64,000 nucleotides of DNA. It comes from Chitinophagales bacterium. GTDB taxonomy: Bacteria; Bacteroidota; Bacteroidia; Chitinophagales; Chitinophagaceae. The position numbers were made by a program, and so were the translations under genes. Within the stretch, counting starts at the first letter, position 1. Every line of letters starts with the position of its first letter. The notes beneath the pieces were generated by a model, which ran no database searches, was not told the origin of the DNA, and saw only the letters and a list, made by a program, of their open reading frames with translations. The stretch lies in NCBI GenBank assembly GCA_017303835.1, contig JAFLBI010000001.1, positions 620,001 through 684,000 on the forward strand, given 5' to 3'. Shown here piece after piece: positions 53,853 through 62,096 of this stretch.

Positions 53853-54458
53853 ATGGCATTTCCACCCAGACCCGGAGGGGGCAGATTCAATCCAAGATTC
53901 CAAAGGCAAATTGAGCCTGAACATCGCATCAACGAAAAGATCAGGGTACCACAAGTGAGATTGGTAGGCGACAATGTAACCGTAGGTATTTATCCTACTG
54001 ACCAAGCATTGCGTATTGCCAGAGACCTGGAGCTTGACCTAGTTGAGATTTCACCCAATGCAGATCCTCCAGTATGTAAAGCCATTGACTATAAGAAATT
54101 CCTTTACGAGAAGAAGCGTAAGGAAAAGGAAATGAAGGCCAATGCCAAGCAGAGCGAGGTAAAGGAAATCCGTTTCACACCAGGAACAGATGACCATGAC
54201 TTCGATTTCAAAGCCAAGCATGCAGAGAGTTTCCTGAAAGATGGCAATAAGGTAAAAGCCTATGTGCAATTTAAAGGTCGCGCCATCATGTTCAAGGAAA
54301 GAGGCGAGTTGGTATTGCTGAAATTTGCCGAACGATTGGCAGAAGTAGGTTCTCCTGAGAGCCTGCCCAAGCTGGAAGGAAAGCGTATGTTCCTGATGCT
54401 GACGCCTAAAACAGCTAAGAAAAAGAAAGAAACCACGCCGCCTTCGGCCGGAGCTTAA
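53853..54458 (+). CDS. infC: Translation initiation factor IF-3
   Basis: Keeps 30S subunits free and checks start-codon pairing. 201 residues. A Pro/Gly/Arg-rich N-terminal extension (MAFPPRPGGGRFNPRFQRQ) precedes INEKIRVPQVRLVGDNV; LDLVEISPNADPPVCKAIDYKKF is the classic N-domain block; the C-domain shows KEIRFTPGTDDHDFDFKAKH and KAYVQFKGRAIMFKERGE. Start is ATG, not the rare ATT of E. coli infC, so start-codon autoregulation is not evident. A strong terminator follows, separating it from rpmI. Confidence 0.97.
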   Translation: MAFPPRPGGGRFNPRFQRQIEPEHRINEKIRVPQVRLVGDNVTVGIYPTDQALRIARDLELDLVEISPNADPPVCKAIDYKKFLYEKKRKEKEMKANAKQSEVKEIRFTPGTDDHDFDFKAKHAESFLKDGNKVKAYVQFKGRAIMFKERGELVLLKFAERLAEVGSPESLPKLEGKRMFLMLTPKTAKKKKETTPPSAGA

Positions 54459-54465
54459 TAGTACA

Positions 54466-54500
54466 AACAATCCCCACAGCCTTGTGGGGATTGTTATTTT
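54466..54500 (+). terminator. Terminator after infC
   Basis: AACAATCCCCACA and TGTGGGGATTGTT pair in a 13-bp stem with a short loop, then a T-rich run. It cuts infC from rpmI-rplT. Confidence 0.88.
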
Positions 54501-54589
54501 GAGACTTTTGCACAATTGATTATCAATCAGTTGAATATCCTGCCACCAAAAAAGTCAGGTGAAGTTTTTGCCATAAAGCCTGATTTCCA

Positions 54590-54597
54590 TACTTTTG
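54590..54597 (+). promoter_or_regulatory. -7 promoter box of rpmI-rplT
   Basis: TACTTTTG, followed by a leader of about 80 nt before rpmI. Confidence 0.65.
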
Positions 54598-54601
54598 CGC
54601 T

Positions 54602-54680
54602 CCAAATTTCCCACAAGGCTCAACAAGTGCACCGTCCGTTCGGGGCCGCCAGTAGGGAGTAATCGTAACAGATTATCAAA
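54602..54680 (+). promoter_or_regulatory. rpmI leader, possible L20 autoregulatory site
   Basis: GC-rich leader with complementary segments (CCGTCCG.. / CGGGGCCG) and TAATC-N6-GATTA next to the start codon. In other bacteria L20 represses its own operon by binding such leaders. No Rfam-type match was computed; treat as a candidate only. Confidence 0.35.
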
Positions 54681-54878
54681 ATGCCAAAGGTAAAAACAAA
54701 CTCCAGCGCCAAGAAGCGCTTCAAGGTGACCGGCAGCGGTGAAATCACCTTCCAGAAAGCTTTCAAACGTCACATCTTAACCAAGAAATCTAAAAAGCGT
54801 AAGCGCGCCATGAACAAGAAGGGCGTGGTTGGTGCACCTAACAAGGATTTCGTAATGCGTTTATTGCGTTTGAAATAA
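54681..54878 (+). CDS. rpmI: 50S ribosomal protein L35 (bL35)
   Basis: 65 residues, very basic: [20 protein letters not shown] at the start and [19 protein letters not shown] at the end, with the [13 protein letters not shown] centre. Part of the large ribosomal subunit. Followed 41 nt later by rplT. Confidence 0.98.
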   Translation: MPKVKTNSSAKKRFKVTGSGEITFQKAFKRHILTKKSKKRKRAMNKKGVVGAPNKDFVMRLLRLK

Positions 54879-54919
54879 TCTAATTTAATCATCACCGTTA
54901 CCGGTTAAAATAATTTTGT

Positions 54920-55264
54920 ATGCCACGTTCTAAAAATGCAGTAGCATCAAGAGCAAGAAAGAAAAGAGTTCTCAAAGCGGCCAAAGGTTTCTATGGCAAG
55001 CGTAAAAACGTATATACCGTTGCGAAAAACGTTGTTGAAAAAGGTCAAACCTATTCTTACGTTGGTCGTAAACTGAAGAAGCGTGAATACCGCCAGTTGT
55101 GGATTGCCCGTATCAACGCTGCTGTTCGCGAAGAAGGTCTTACTTACAGCCAGTTTATCAATAACCTGAACAAGAAGGGTATTGAGCTGAACCGTAAAGT
55201 ATTGGCTGATCTGGCGATGAACAACCCAGAGAGCTTCAAGGCCTTGGTTGCTCAAGCGAAATAA
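54920..55264 (+). CDS. rplT: 50S ribosomal protein L20 (bL20)
   Basis: 114 residues. Family start [20 protein letters not shown] and core [21 protein letters not shown]-terminal globular domain [20 protein letters not shown]. An early assembly protein of the 50S subunit. Second gene of the rpmI-rplT unit, ended by a strong terminator. Confidence 0.98.
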   Translation: MPRSKNAVASRARKKRVLKAAKGFYGKRKNVYTVAKNVVEKGQTYSYVGRKLKKREYRQLWIARINAAVREEGLTYSQFINNLNKKGIELNRKVLADLAMNNPESFKALVAQAK

Positions 55265-55288
55265 GCCGCTGCGCACCTGAAAAAACTT

Positions 55289-55312
55289 AACCCCGGACTT
55301 CCGGGGTTTTTT
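55289..55312 (+). terminator. Terminator after rplT
   Basis: AACCCCGG and CCGGGGTT around a four-base loop, followed by six T residues. Confidence 0.92.
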
Positions 55313-55335
55313 GTTTCCCATATGTTGCAATAAAC

Positions 55336-55343
55336 TAATTTTG
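55336..55343 (+). promoter_or_regulatory. -7 promoter box of arginine decarboxylase
   Basis: TAATTTTG, 38 bases before the ATG. Confidence 0.65.
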
Positions 55344-55381
55344 CGCCCTAAACCTACTGATCACCACTAACCGATCTGCGA

Positions 55382-56806
55382 ATGAACAACACCTACACCG
55401 ATCTGGTGAAACAGACCTTCCACTTTCCACAGGAAGGCTTTGATATCAACGACGATAATAATTTGATGTTTAACGGACTTGATGTCAAGAAATTGATTGA
55501 GAAGTATGGCACGCCCATGAAAGTGACCTACCTCCCCAAAATAGGGATGCAGATCAACAAGGCGAAGAAGATGTTCGATGTTGCTTTTAAGAAGCATAAG
55601 TATGAGGGCAATTATTTTTATTGCTACTGTACAAAAAGCTCACACTTTTCATTTGTAGTGGAAGAAGCACTGAAGCACAATATTCATTTGGAAACTTCTT
55701 TTGCATATGATATAGAGATCATCAATCAATTGTATAAGAAGCGTAAGATCAATAAAGAGATTTCTATTATCTGCAACGGCTTTAAGCAGAAATCATATAC
55801 CTCACGGATTGCTAAGCTACTGAACACAGGCTTCAAGAATGTGATTCCAGTATTGGATAATAAGGAAGAGCTGCTTGCCTATAAGCGTTCAGTTAAAGTG
55901 CCTTTCAAATTGGGTATTCGTGTAGCAGCAGAAGAAGAGCCGAATTTTCCTTTTTATACTTCTCGTTTGGGTATTCGTGCAAAAGATATCCTGGAGTTTT
56001 ATGTAGATGAGATTGAGGGTTTTGAAGATCGTTTTCAATTGAAGATGTTGCACATTTTCCTGAACAAGGGTATTAAGGATGATATTTATTACTGGTCTGA
56101 GTTGAATAAAATCATCAACTTATATTGCCAGTTGAAGAAGATCTGTCCGGAGCTGGATTCGATCAATATTGGCGGTGGTTTCCCCATCAAGCACTCGCTT
56201 GGTTTTGAATATGATTATCAATTCATGATTAATGAGATTGTTGGTAATATCAAGCAGGCTTGTAAAAAGGCCAAAGTGCCTATGCCGAATATCTATACAG
56301 AGTTTGGTTCATTCACTGTAGGAGAGAGCATGGCCCATATTTATAGTGTTGTAGCACAGAAGGTTCAAAACGATCGTGAGTGCTGGTACATGATTGATTC
56401 ATCTTTCATCACTACTTTACCAGATACCTGGGGTATTGGTGAGAAATTCCTCATGTTGCCGATTAATAAATGGGACAATGATTATCACCGGGTAGTATTA
56501 GGCGGAATTACTTGTGATAGCCATGATTACTACGATTCTGAAGAACATATCAATGAAGTGTTTCTGCCCAAAGTAAACAATAGCGATAAGGAAGATCCGA
56601 ATAACAAAGAGCCTTTATATGTAGGTTTCTTCCACACTGGTGCTTATCAGGATCAGATAAGCGGTTATGGCGGAATTAAGCACTGTTTGATACCATCGCC
56701 CAAACATATCATCATTGAGCATGATAAGAATGGAAAGCTGGTGGATTGGGTGTATGCAAAGGAGCAAACGGCTCAAAGCATGCTCAAGATTCTTGGGTAT
56801 CTATAA
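55382..56806 (+). CDS. Arginine decarboxylase (fold III, PLP dependent)
   Basis: Makes agmatine from arginine, the first step to putrescine by the agmatine route. 474 residues. PLP-binding Lys is in NYFYCYCTKSSHFSFVVEEA, near residue 85; INIGGGFPIKHSLGF is the glycine-rich phosphate loop; IYTEFGSFTVGESM and GGITCDSHDYYDSEE are late active-site blocks. It is shorter than E. coli SpeA (about 630) and resembles the compact arginine decarboxylases of Bacteroidota. Diaminopimelate or ornithine decarboxylase are related alternatives, but the sequence fits arginine best. Confidence 0.85.
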   Translation: MNNTYTDLVKQTFHFPQEGFDINDDNNLMFNGLDVKKLIEKYGTPMKVTYLPKIGMQINKAKKMFDVAFKKHKYEGNYFYCYCTKSSHFSFVVEEALKHNIHLETSFAYDIEIINQLYKKRKINKEISIICNGFKQKSYTSRIAKLLNTGFKNVIPVLDNKEELLAYKRSVKVPFKLGIRVAAEEEPNFPFYTSRLGIRAKDILEFYVDEIEGFEDRFQLKMLHIFLNKGIKDDIYYWSELNKIINLYCQLKKICPELDSINIGGGFPIKHSLGFEYDYQFMINEIVGNIKQACKKAKVPMPNIYTEFGSFTVGESMAHIYSVVAQKVQNDRECWYMIDSSFITTLPDTWGIGEKFLMLPINKWDNDYHRVVLGGITCDSHDYYDSEEHINEVFLPKVNNSDKEDPNNKEPLYVGFFHTGAYQDQISGYGGIKHCLIPSPKHIIIEHDKNGKLVDWVYAKEQTAQSMLKILGYL

Positions 56807-56827
56807 TGAATCAACTGAAATATGACG

Positions 56828-56858
56828 AGTGGCTGTAGGTTCTGCAGCCACTTTTTTA
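56828..56858 (+). terminator. Terminator after arginine decarboxylase
   Basis: AGTGGCTG and CAGCCACT (with a nine-base loop) followed by a T-run. Confidence 0.85.
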
Positions 56859-56877
56859 TTTTCACCAAAATAAAGAC

Positions 56878-57330
56878 ATGAAAAAAATATTCATCCTGAT
56901 TTGTCTGATAAGTCTTGCTCATTATACACAGGCGCAGTCTGCCACAGACTCTGTAAAGCAAGTGGTGAATCAATTATTCACCGCCATGAAAACTTCAGAT
57001 CCTGTCTTGTTGCAGCAATGTTTTGCTGATAGCGCTATTCTGCAAACCATTGCCATGAATAAAGAAGGCAAGACGATTGTTCGTAACGAATCTGTTGCTG
57101 CTTTCGCTGCAAGTATCAGTAAAGCGCCTGCAGGTGCTTTGGATGAAAGAATTGAATTTGATGTAGTGAAAATCGATGGGGCATTGGCTATTGCTTGGAC
57201 ACCCTATCAGTTCTTCTTGAATGGCAATTTCAGTCATTGCGGTGCGAACTCTTTCCAGCTGGTGCGTTTTAAAGGACAGTGGAAGATTCAATACCTCATT
57301 GATACCAGAAGAAGAACAGGTTGTCGTTAA
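56878..57330 (+). CDS. Secreted NTF2-like (SnoaL/DUF4440 type) protein
   Basis: 150 residues. Signal peptide MKKIFILICLISLAHYTQAQ; the fold is clear from VKQVVNQLFTAMKTSDPVLLQQCFADSAILQ and the closing strand NSFQLVRFKGQWKIQYLIDT (split segments of the cone-shaped NTF2 domain). These proteins bind small molecules or act as accessory domains; no ligand is known. Its stop codon overlaps that of the next, convergent, gene by four bases. Confidence 0.8.
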   Translation: MKKIFILICLISLAHYTQAQSATDSVKQVVNQLFTAMKTSDPVLLQQCFADSAILQTIAMNKEGKTIVRNESVAAFAASISKAPAGALDERIEFDVVKIDGALAIAWTPYQFFLNGNFSHCGANSFQLVRFKGQWKIQYLIDTRRRTGCR

Positions 57331-57971
57331 TCTGCCGATTCCAGTTCCGCAATATGTTTCTCCAGATCGTGAATATACCTGCCGTATAAACGGTTGAGAT
57401 ACCATTTGGTGAAAAGATAAATACCACCTGCAAGTACAATCAGGTAAACACCAAGAAATACCAGTACCTGCGTAGAAGAAGTGAATACATTACTCACCAT
57501 CGCTTCCATTTGCGGGTTTTGGTAATTGCTGGTATCCAGATAACTTAAAGAGCCTGCATACACAATACAGATGGGAATCAGGGCCATGGTAAATTGGAAA
57601 TACCGTTTTACATATTCACGCAGAATGGCTGTGAGTTTTTGTAGACTGCTTTTTACCGGTAATGCATTGCCCTGCAATGCAGTAATGCGTTTCAGCAATA
57701 CAACAAGAATGGGTAAGAATATCAGGAATAAAACGGAGAATGTACCGAAGTAAATACGCATCACACGCCAGTCGCTGAAAAATGCTTCATACATAAACAG
57801 GGCTAAGAATAGGATGGAGGTGATAATCTCAATCCATACACTGCGTTTGAGTTTTGCTAAAACGGATTTTGTTTTTCCCTGCATGGCACGTTCCAGTCCC
57901 CACGCTTCCAGCGGTGCTGCCGGTTGTTCCAGGTGTTTGTTCAGGGATGCTTTCAGTTCATCGAGTTCCAT
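57327..57971 (-). CDS. Membrane protein next to an ECF sigma factor, possible anti-sigma partner
   Basis: 214 residues. A cytoplasmic N-terminal helix region (MELDELKASLNKHLEQ) is followed by four hydrophobic helices (IEIITSILFLALFMYEAFF, YFGTFSVLFLIFLPILVVLL, FTMALIPICIVYAGSLSYL, VLVFLGVYLIVLAGGIYLF). A short cytoplasmic tail ends the protein. It starts 11 nt after the sigma gene, so the two are co-transcribed, which suggests an anti-sigma or sensor role by context only. No zinc anti-sigma motif is seen. Confidence 0.65.
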   Translation of the reverse strand: MELDELKASLNKHLEQPAAPLEAWGLERAMQGKTKSVLAKLKRSVWIEIITSILFLALFMYEAFFSDWRVMRIYFGTFSVLFLIFLPILVVLLKRITALQGNALPVKSSLQKLTAILREYVKRYFQFTMALIPICIVYAGSLSYLDTSNYQNPQMEAMVSNVFTSSTQVLVFLGVYLIVLAGGIYLFTKWYLNRLYGRYIHDLEKHIAELESAD

Positions 57972-57982
57972 GATGATTGTTT

Positions 57983-58480
57983 TTAGTTGAACTGATAATG
58001 TTTTTTACTGTTTTCTTTCAGCTTGGTTTTGATACGGTTCATCTTAACGGCTACATTGTTCGCCGTGATGCCCATCATCTCGCCAATCTGTTGGTAGCTG
58101 TAATCTTCCAGATATAACATCACCAAGGCTTTGTCGATCTTCGACAATTCACCGATGGCTTTATACATGGCAATTACTTGTTCTTCGATCTGTGAATCAG
58201 CTTCAGTTGCTTTTTCATGTGTGGTATCGTCGTAGACCATTCGTGGCTTTCTTTTGTCCTTACGGAAAAAAGTGATGGCCGTGTTCAGTGCCACACGATA
58301 CAACCATGTTGAGAACTGCGCTTCACCACGAAAACTTCCATAAGCTTTCCACGCCTGTAAGGTGATTTCCTGAAACAGGTCTTCTCTGTCTGCAGGATTA
58401 TCCATGTACAGGGTGCACACCTTATGAATGATGCGCTGGTGTTTGTTCAGCAGGTCTATGAATACTTGATCAGGGTTCAT
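57983..58480 (-). CDS. ECF sigma factor
   Basis: 165 residues, extracytoplasmic-function sigma-70 family. Region 2 shows DREDLFQEITLQAWKAYGSF and TWLYRVALNTAITFFRK; region 4 shows LVMLYLEDYSYQQIGEMMGI, the -35-binding helix-turn-helix. It would direct RNA polymerase to a small regulon; the target is unknown. Its ATG shares one base with the stop of the TraB/GumN gene upstream, so the three genes form one operon. Confidence 0.95.
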   Translation of the reverse strand: MNPDQVFIDLLNKHQRIIHKVCTLYMDNPADREDLFQEITLQAWKAYGSFRGEAQFSTWLYRVALNTAITFFRKDKRKPRMVYDDTTHEKATEADSQIEEQVIAMYKAIGELSKIDKALVMLYLEDYSYQQIGEMMGITANNVAVKMNRIKTKLKENSKKHYQFN

Positions 58481-59334
58481 TAGTACACAACAGGCTTTAC
58501 AGTATATCCCTCTTTGCGAAGTAAAGCAATTACGCCCTGATCTCCGCCGAGATGGCCGGCGCCCACTGCAAAAAAGCTGGGTTGCTGCGTTGCAATAGCT
58601 TTGATACGAGGTATCCAGCGCAGGTTTCTTTCCGATAATAAAGCTGTTTCGAATGCATCATCCATGCCGCTACCACGCATGAAATGGTACAAACTGTCGA
58701 TATGTTTCTTTTTGTATACTTCTGTAAGTTGGGTAAATGCCTGTTGAACACTGTCAAAGCGCATGACCATTTTCTGTAGTGCAACAGCTTGGGAGTCGAG
58801 TGGCTGTTTATCAATAGCTGCCAATTGTTCTTCAACTTGTTCCAATCCTTTCACAGGAATATTTTTTGTTTTGGCATATTGTATCAATAGCATTTCTGGC
58901 TGTACTTGTTCCGCACAGGGCAGTGATTTCAATAGTAACATGGACATGCTCATGAAGGGTTTGAAATTATTCAGCATGGTGAGTGGGACTCCAGTTATTT
59001 CCTGAAATTGTTTATTCATTTGCTCAAACTGTGCAGCCGGAAAGTAGGAGGCCATGGGTTTGCTGCTGGCTAAAGATTGCATCATTTTTACCTGCATGCT
59101 GGCATCCGTCATATCGAGTTCTTCCACCAATAAACTTGTTCTGCTGAGTTTGGCTTTGATGCTGTCATGAAAATCGAAATCAGTTTTACACATGGCATGA
59201 AAAGTGCCAAATACATAGGATGGTTGCTTAAAGTCTTTACCTGAAATCTCCCAAAGCAGAGAGCTCTGTTGTTGAGCCTGTGTGGGCAAAGCGCACACCA
59301 GTAAAAAAGCTGAAATAATCACCAGGGGTTTCAT
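58480..59334 (-). CDS. TraB/GumN family protein
   Basis: 284 residues with signal peptide MKPLVIISAFLLVCALPTQA. Family motifs: SYVFGTFHAMCKTDF (GTFH) near the start and FFAVGAGHLGGDQGVIALL (GAGHLxG) near the end. These conserved His residues suggest a metal-dependent hydrolase related to Tiki proteases; in bacteria the role is unproven. First gene of the operon with the ECF sigma factor and the membrane protein. Confidence 0.88.
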   Translation of the reverse strand: MKPLVIISAFLLVCALPTQAQQQSSLLWEISGKDFKQPSYVFGTFHAMCKTDFDFHDSIKAKLSRTSLLVEELDMTDASMQVKMMQSLASSKPMASYFPAAQFEQMNKQFQEITGVPLTMLNNFKPFMSMSMLLLKSLPCAEQVQPEMLLIQYAKTKNIPVKGLEQVEEQLAAIDKQPLDSQAVALQKMVMRFDSVQQAFTQLTEVYKKKHIDSLYHFMRGSGMDDAFETALLSERNLRWIPRIKAIATQQPSFFAVGAGHLGGDQGVIALLRKEGYTVKPVVY

Positions 59335-59390
59335 TATGAATTATTTTCTGCATCGTTGGTATGCAGTTGCCTGTAATTATTACAGTGGAC

Positions 59391-59423
59391 CCAAAAAATA
59401 AGCCCCGTGTAGAAACACGGGGC
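59391..59423 (-). terminator. Terminator after hsp20
   Basis: GCCCCGTGT and ACACGGGGC with loop AGAA; on the minus strand a T-rich stretch follows. Confidence 0.8.
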
Positions 59424-59472
59424 GATAACCAAAACCAACTGCTTGTCGTGTCAAGCACGACGTATGAAAAGC

Positions 59473-59892
59473 TTAGATAATTTCAATTGTCTTGGGTGTA
59501 ACAGTTACTTCAGCCTTTTTGGGCAAGAAGAGTTTAAGTACACCATTGTCATATTTCGCCTGAATGCCATCTGCATTAATTTTTTCATCTAAAGTGAAGC
59601 TGCGTTTGAAGCTTTGCAAACGAAACTCTCTCCGCAAGGTTTTGTATTCCTTGTTTTCTTCTGCAGTTTTCTGCTCAAAACTGATTGTAAGCGTATCTTT
59701 TTCAACCGCTACTTTGAAATCTTCCTTGTTGCGACCGGGAGCCAACAGTTCCAAGTGATACGCATCACTTGTTTCATGAATGTTTACGGGAATCTGGAAA
59801 ATGCTACCCTGCATGTCCTTACCCCAATTGGCAGGAAAACCATAGAAGAAATCGTCGAAAATGTTGTTCAGGTTTCTGTGTTGATGTTTCAT
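59473..59892 (-). CDS. Hsp20/alpha-crystallin small heat shock protein
   Basis: 139 residues from MKHQHRNLNNIFDDFF (an upstream ATG adds three). ATP-independent holdase that binds unfolding proteins. The alpha-crystallin domain runs from VNIHETSDAYHLELLAPGRN to NGVLKLFLPKKAEV, containing the hallmark ANGVLKL-type motif as YDNGVLKLFLPK, and a C-terminal IxI/V-like tail TPKTIEII. N-terminal Asn/Phe-rich part is short. No heat-shock promoter or inverted CIRCE element was recognised. Confidence 0.93.
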   Translation of the reverse strand: MKHQHRNLNNIFDDFFYGFPANWGKDMQGSIFQIPVNIHETSDAYHLELLAPGRNKEDFKVAVEKDTLTISFEQKTAEENKEYKTLRREFRLQSFKRSFTLDEKINADGIQAKYDNGVLKLFLPKKAEVTVTPKTIEII

Positions 59893-60079
59893 GATTGTCA
59901 TATCTAGATGTTTTTGTTTTCATCTTATCCATTCAAATCAGGTACCAAGGCAATTTTTCACTTTTTAGTTGGTCAGGATGGCAATAATATTCGGCTAAAA
60001 GTGACATTATGACATTTTCGATTCACGAAAAAAGACTTTATGACTGTTTTTTGCGCTTGATGCAGAAAGGGATAAACAG

Positions 60080-60087
60080 TAATTTTG
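60080..60087 (+). promoter_or_regulatory. -7 promoter box of the bacilliredoxin gene
   Basis: TAATTTTG, with CTTG about 20 bases upstream as a possible -33 element. It ends 16 bases before the ATG. Confidence 0.65.
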
Positions 60088-60103
60088 TGCAAAATCGATT
60101 GAT

Positions 60104-60520
60104 ATGTATCCCGCAGAAATAGTACTGCCCATGAAGGCAGAATTGACAGAGGAAGGATTTGCAGATCTGACCAGCCCTGAATCAGTAGAAACCACTTTGC
60201 AGCAGCCAGGTACTACCTTGGTAGTAATCAATTCTGTTTGTGGTTGTGCAGCAGGTACTTGCAGACCAGGTGTAGTCATGGCTGTAAGAAATGCCAAGAA
60301 CCTACCCGACAGACTGGCTACCAGTTTTGCAGGTTTTGATAAAGACGCCGTAAACAAGTTGCGTGAGCATTTGTTACCATATCCTCCATCATCGCCTGCT
60401 ATTGCGCTGTTCAAGGATGGTCAATTGGTGAGTATGGTTGAGCGTCATCAGATCGAAGGCAGACCTGCACAGGTAATCGCCCAGCACCTGATAAGTGAGT
60501 TTGATAAGCATTGTAATTAA
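60104..60520 (+). CDS. Bacilliredoxin (BrxA/BrxB, YphP/YqiW family)
   Basis: 138 residues. Thioredoxin-like protein that removes bacillithiol from S-bacillithiolated proteins. The active-site motif is CGC (VINSVCGCAAGTCRPGVVMA), as in BrxA and BrxB; other family blocks are AELTEEGFADLTSPESVE and ALFKDGQLVSMVERHQIEGR. Its presence suggests that this organism makes bacillithiol or a similar thiol; bshA, bshB and bshC are not in the window. Ended by a strong terminator. Confidence 0.92.
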   Translation: MYPAEIVLPMKAELTEEGFADLTSPESVETTLQQPGTTLVVINSVCGCAAGTCRPGVVMAVRNAKNLPDRLATSFAGFDKDAVNKLREHLLPYPPSSPAIALFKDGQLVSMVERHQIEGRPAQVIAQHLISEFDKHCN

Positions 60521-60553
60521 GCTTTGTTTTTCATAGATGGGTTAGTAAGTACG

Positions 60554-60581
60554 AGTCCTGCCTTTTGGCAGGACTTTTTTA
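60554..60581 (+). terminator. Terminator after the bacilliredoxin gene
   Basis: AGTCCTGCC and GGCAGGACT with a TTTT loop, then six T residues. Confidence 0.92.
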
Positions 60582-60648
60582 TTCGCATGTCTTTAACGGC
60601 AGGTCTTGGTTAATTGCCTATCATTGCAACTGTATTATTCGAAGGCTT

Positions 60649-61806
60649 ATGTATCCCAATCTCTACTACCTTTTTCAGGACTTATTCGGAATAGAAATTA
60701 CTGCGCTTAAATTAATCAACAGCTTTGGCTTTTTTGTGGCCCTGGCTTTTATTGCCGGCGCATGGGTACTTACAGCTGAATTGAGAAGAAAGGAAGCAGC
60801 AGGCCTTATGTCGTTTACAGAAGAAAAGATTCTGGTAGGCGCACCTGCTAGCATTCAGGAATTGTTAGTGAATGCCCTGATGGGTTTTCTGCTTGGTTAT
60901 AAGATTATTGGTGCATTTACGATAAAAGATGCACTGGATGATCCGCAATCATTCATTCTATCTGCACAGGGAAATTTACCAGTGGGCATACTGCTGGCTG
61001 TTTTTTTTGCAGGATTGAAATGGTGGGAAAAAAACAAACAAAAGCTGGCCAAACCTGAAGAAAGAACCATCCGCATCTGGCCGCACGACAGGGTAGGTGA
61101 CCTTGTTATCTATGCAGCATTGTTTGGTTTTCTGGGTGCAAAAATTTTTCACAACCTCGAAAATTGGAATGAGTTTGCTGCTGATCCGATCGGTTCTCTG
61201 ATTGCTTTTAGCGGACTTACTTTTTACGGTGGTTTAATTGTAGCTGGTGTATTCATTGCCTGGCAGGCCCACAAACAAAAGATTGGTATTATTCATCTGG
61301 CCGATGCTATCGCACCAGCTTTGATGCTTGCGTATGCTGTAGGTAGAATTGGTTGTCATATTGCTGGTGATGGAGACTGGGGTATTGTGCATGCAGGTGC
61401 CAATCCTTACAGTTGGCTGCCAGATCATTTGTGGTCTTATACTTACCCACATAATGTGCTGGGAGAAGGCGTGCCTATTGCAGGTTGCAGCGGCCCTTAC
61501 TGCAATCAATTGCCACAGCCAGTTTACCCAACGCCATTGTATGAAGTAATTGCTTGTACATTTATTTTCTTCATCCTTTTTGCCTTGCGCAAAAAATTAC
61601 GCTTACCCGGTCAAATGGCCGGCCTATACCTCATCTTCAATGGTATGGAGCGTTTTGCGATTGAAAAAATCAGGGTGAATACCAAATATGAAGCCTTGCC
61701 TTTTCAGCCAACACAAGCTGAATTAATCTCATTGGCATTAATCCTATTTGGCCTTGTGTTGATGTATCTCGCAGGTCAAAAACGCTTTACCAAAAAGCCT
61801 GCATAG
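60649..61806 (+). CDS. lgt: Prolipoprotein diacylglyceryl transferase
   Basis: Transfers diacylglycerol to the lipobox Cys of prelipoproteins in the inner membrane. About 385 residues from MYPNLYYLFQDLFGIEI; the open frame upstream runs back into a terminator. Seven or so helices. The Lgt signature is present in diverged form: GLTFYGGLIVAGVFIAW, then ALMLAYAVGRIGCHIAGDGDWG (R and G conserved), and YPTPLYEVIACTFIFFIL. An insertion between the last motifs (GVPIAGCSGPYCNQLPQPV) includes two Cys. This longer, Cys-containing form is usual in Bacteroidota. It serves the lipoproteins of this window. Confidence 0.88.
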   Translation: MYPNLYYLFQDLFGIEITALKLINSFGFFVALAFIAGAWVLTAELRRKEAAGLMSFTEEKILVGAPASIQELLVNALMGFLLGYKIIGAFTIKDALDDPQSFILSAQGNLPVGILLAVFFAGLKWWEKNKQKLAKPEERTIRIWPHDRVGDLVIYAALFGFLGAKIFHNLENWNEFAADPIGSLIAFSGLTFYGGLIVAGVFIAWQAHKQKIGIIHLADAIAPALMLAYAVGRIGCHIAGDGDWGIVHAGANPYSWLPDHLWSYTYPHNVLGEGVPIAGCSGPYCNQLPQPVYPTPLYEVIACTFIFFILFALRKKLRLPGQMAGLYLIFNGMERFAIEKIRVNTKYEALPFQPTQAELISLALILFGLVLMYLAGQKRFTKKPA

Positions 61807-62096
61807 GCTGAATATGTGGTAATTGTCATTCGGTTTAACCCATTTTGGGGCTAAACACACATTTTTATGTGGTTGTGCATCCTCCTTTTCCTTTGTCTTT
61901 TTGTGTCGGTTTGTTGAACCTATCGCAGAACTCTGTGATGAACGGTGTAACAGAATGATCAATAGATCGTCTGATTAGCTGAAAACCAGTCATCCTTGCT
62001 TTGCACCGTTCATTATAAAGCCATATACATGGCAATGCATACTACTTAGCTTTGCTATGGATTCAACAAACACTAAAACAACACTTATGAAGACAA
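61807..62096. promoter_or_regulatory. Regulatory region of the barrel gene
   Basis: About 290 nt without a gene. It holds an inverted repeat TGAACGGTG (61939-61947) and CACCGTTCA (62004-62012), 56 nt apart, and the -7 box TAGCTTTG (62047-62054) about 43 bases before the ATG. Confidence 0.5.

Noticed and set aside
54911..54918. TAATTTTG next to the rplT start as a promoter
   Set aside because: It ends one base before the ATG, so transcription would begin inside the gene; rpmI-rplT are better explained by the promoter at 54590.
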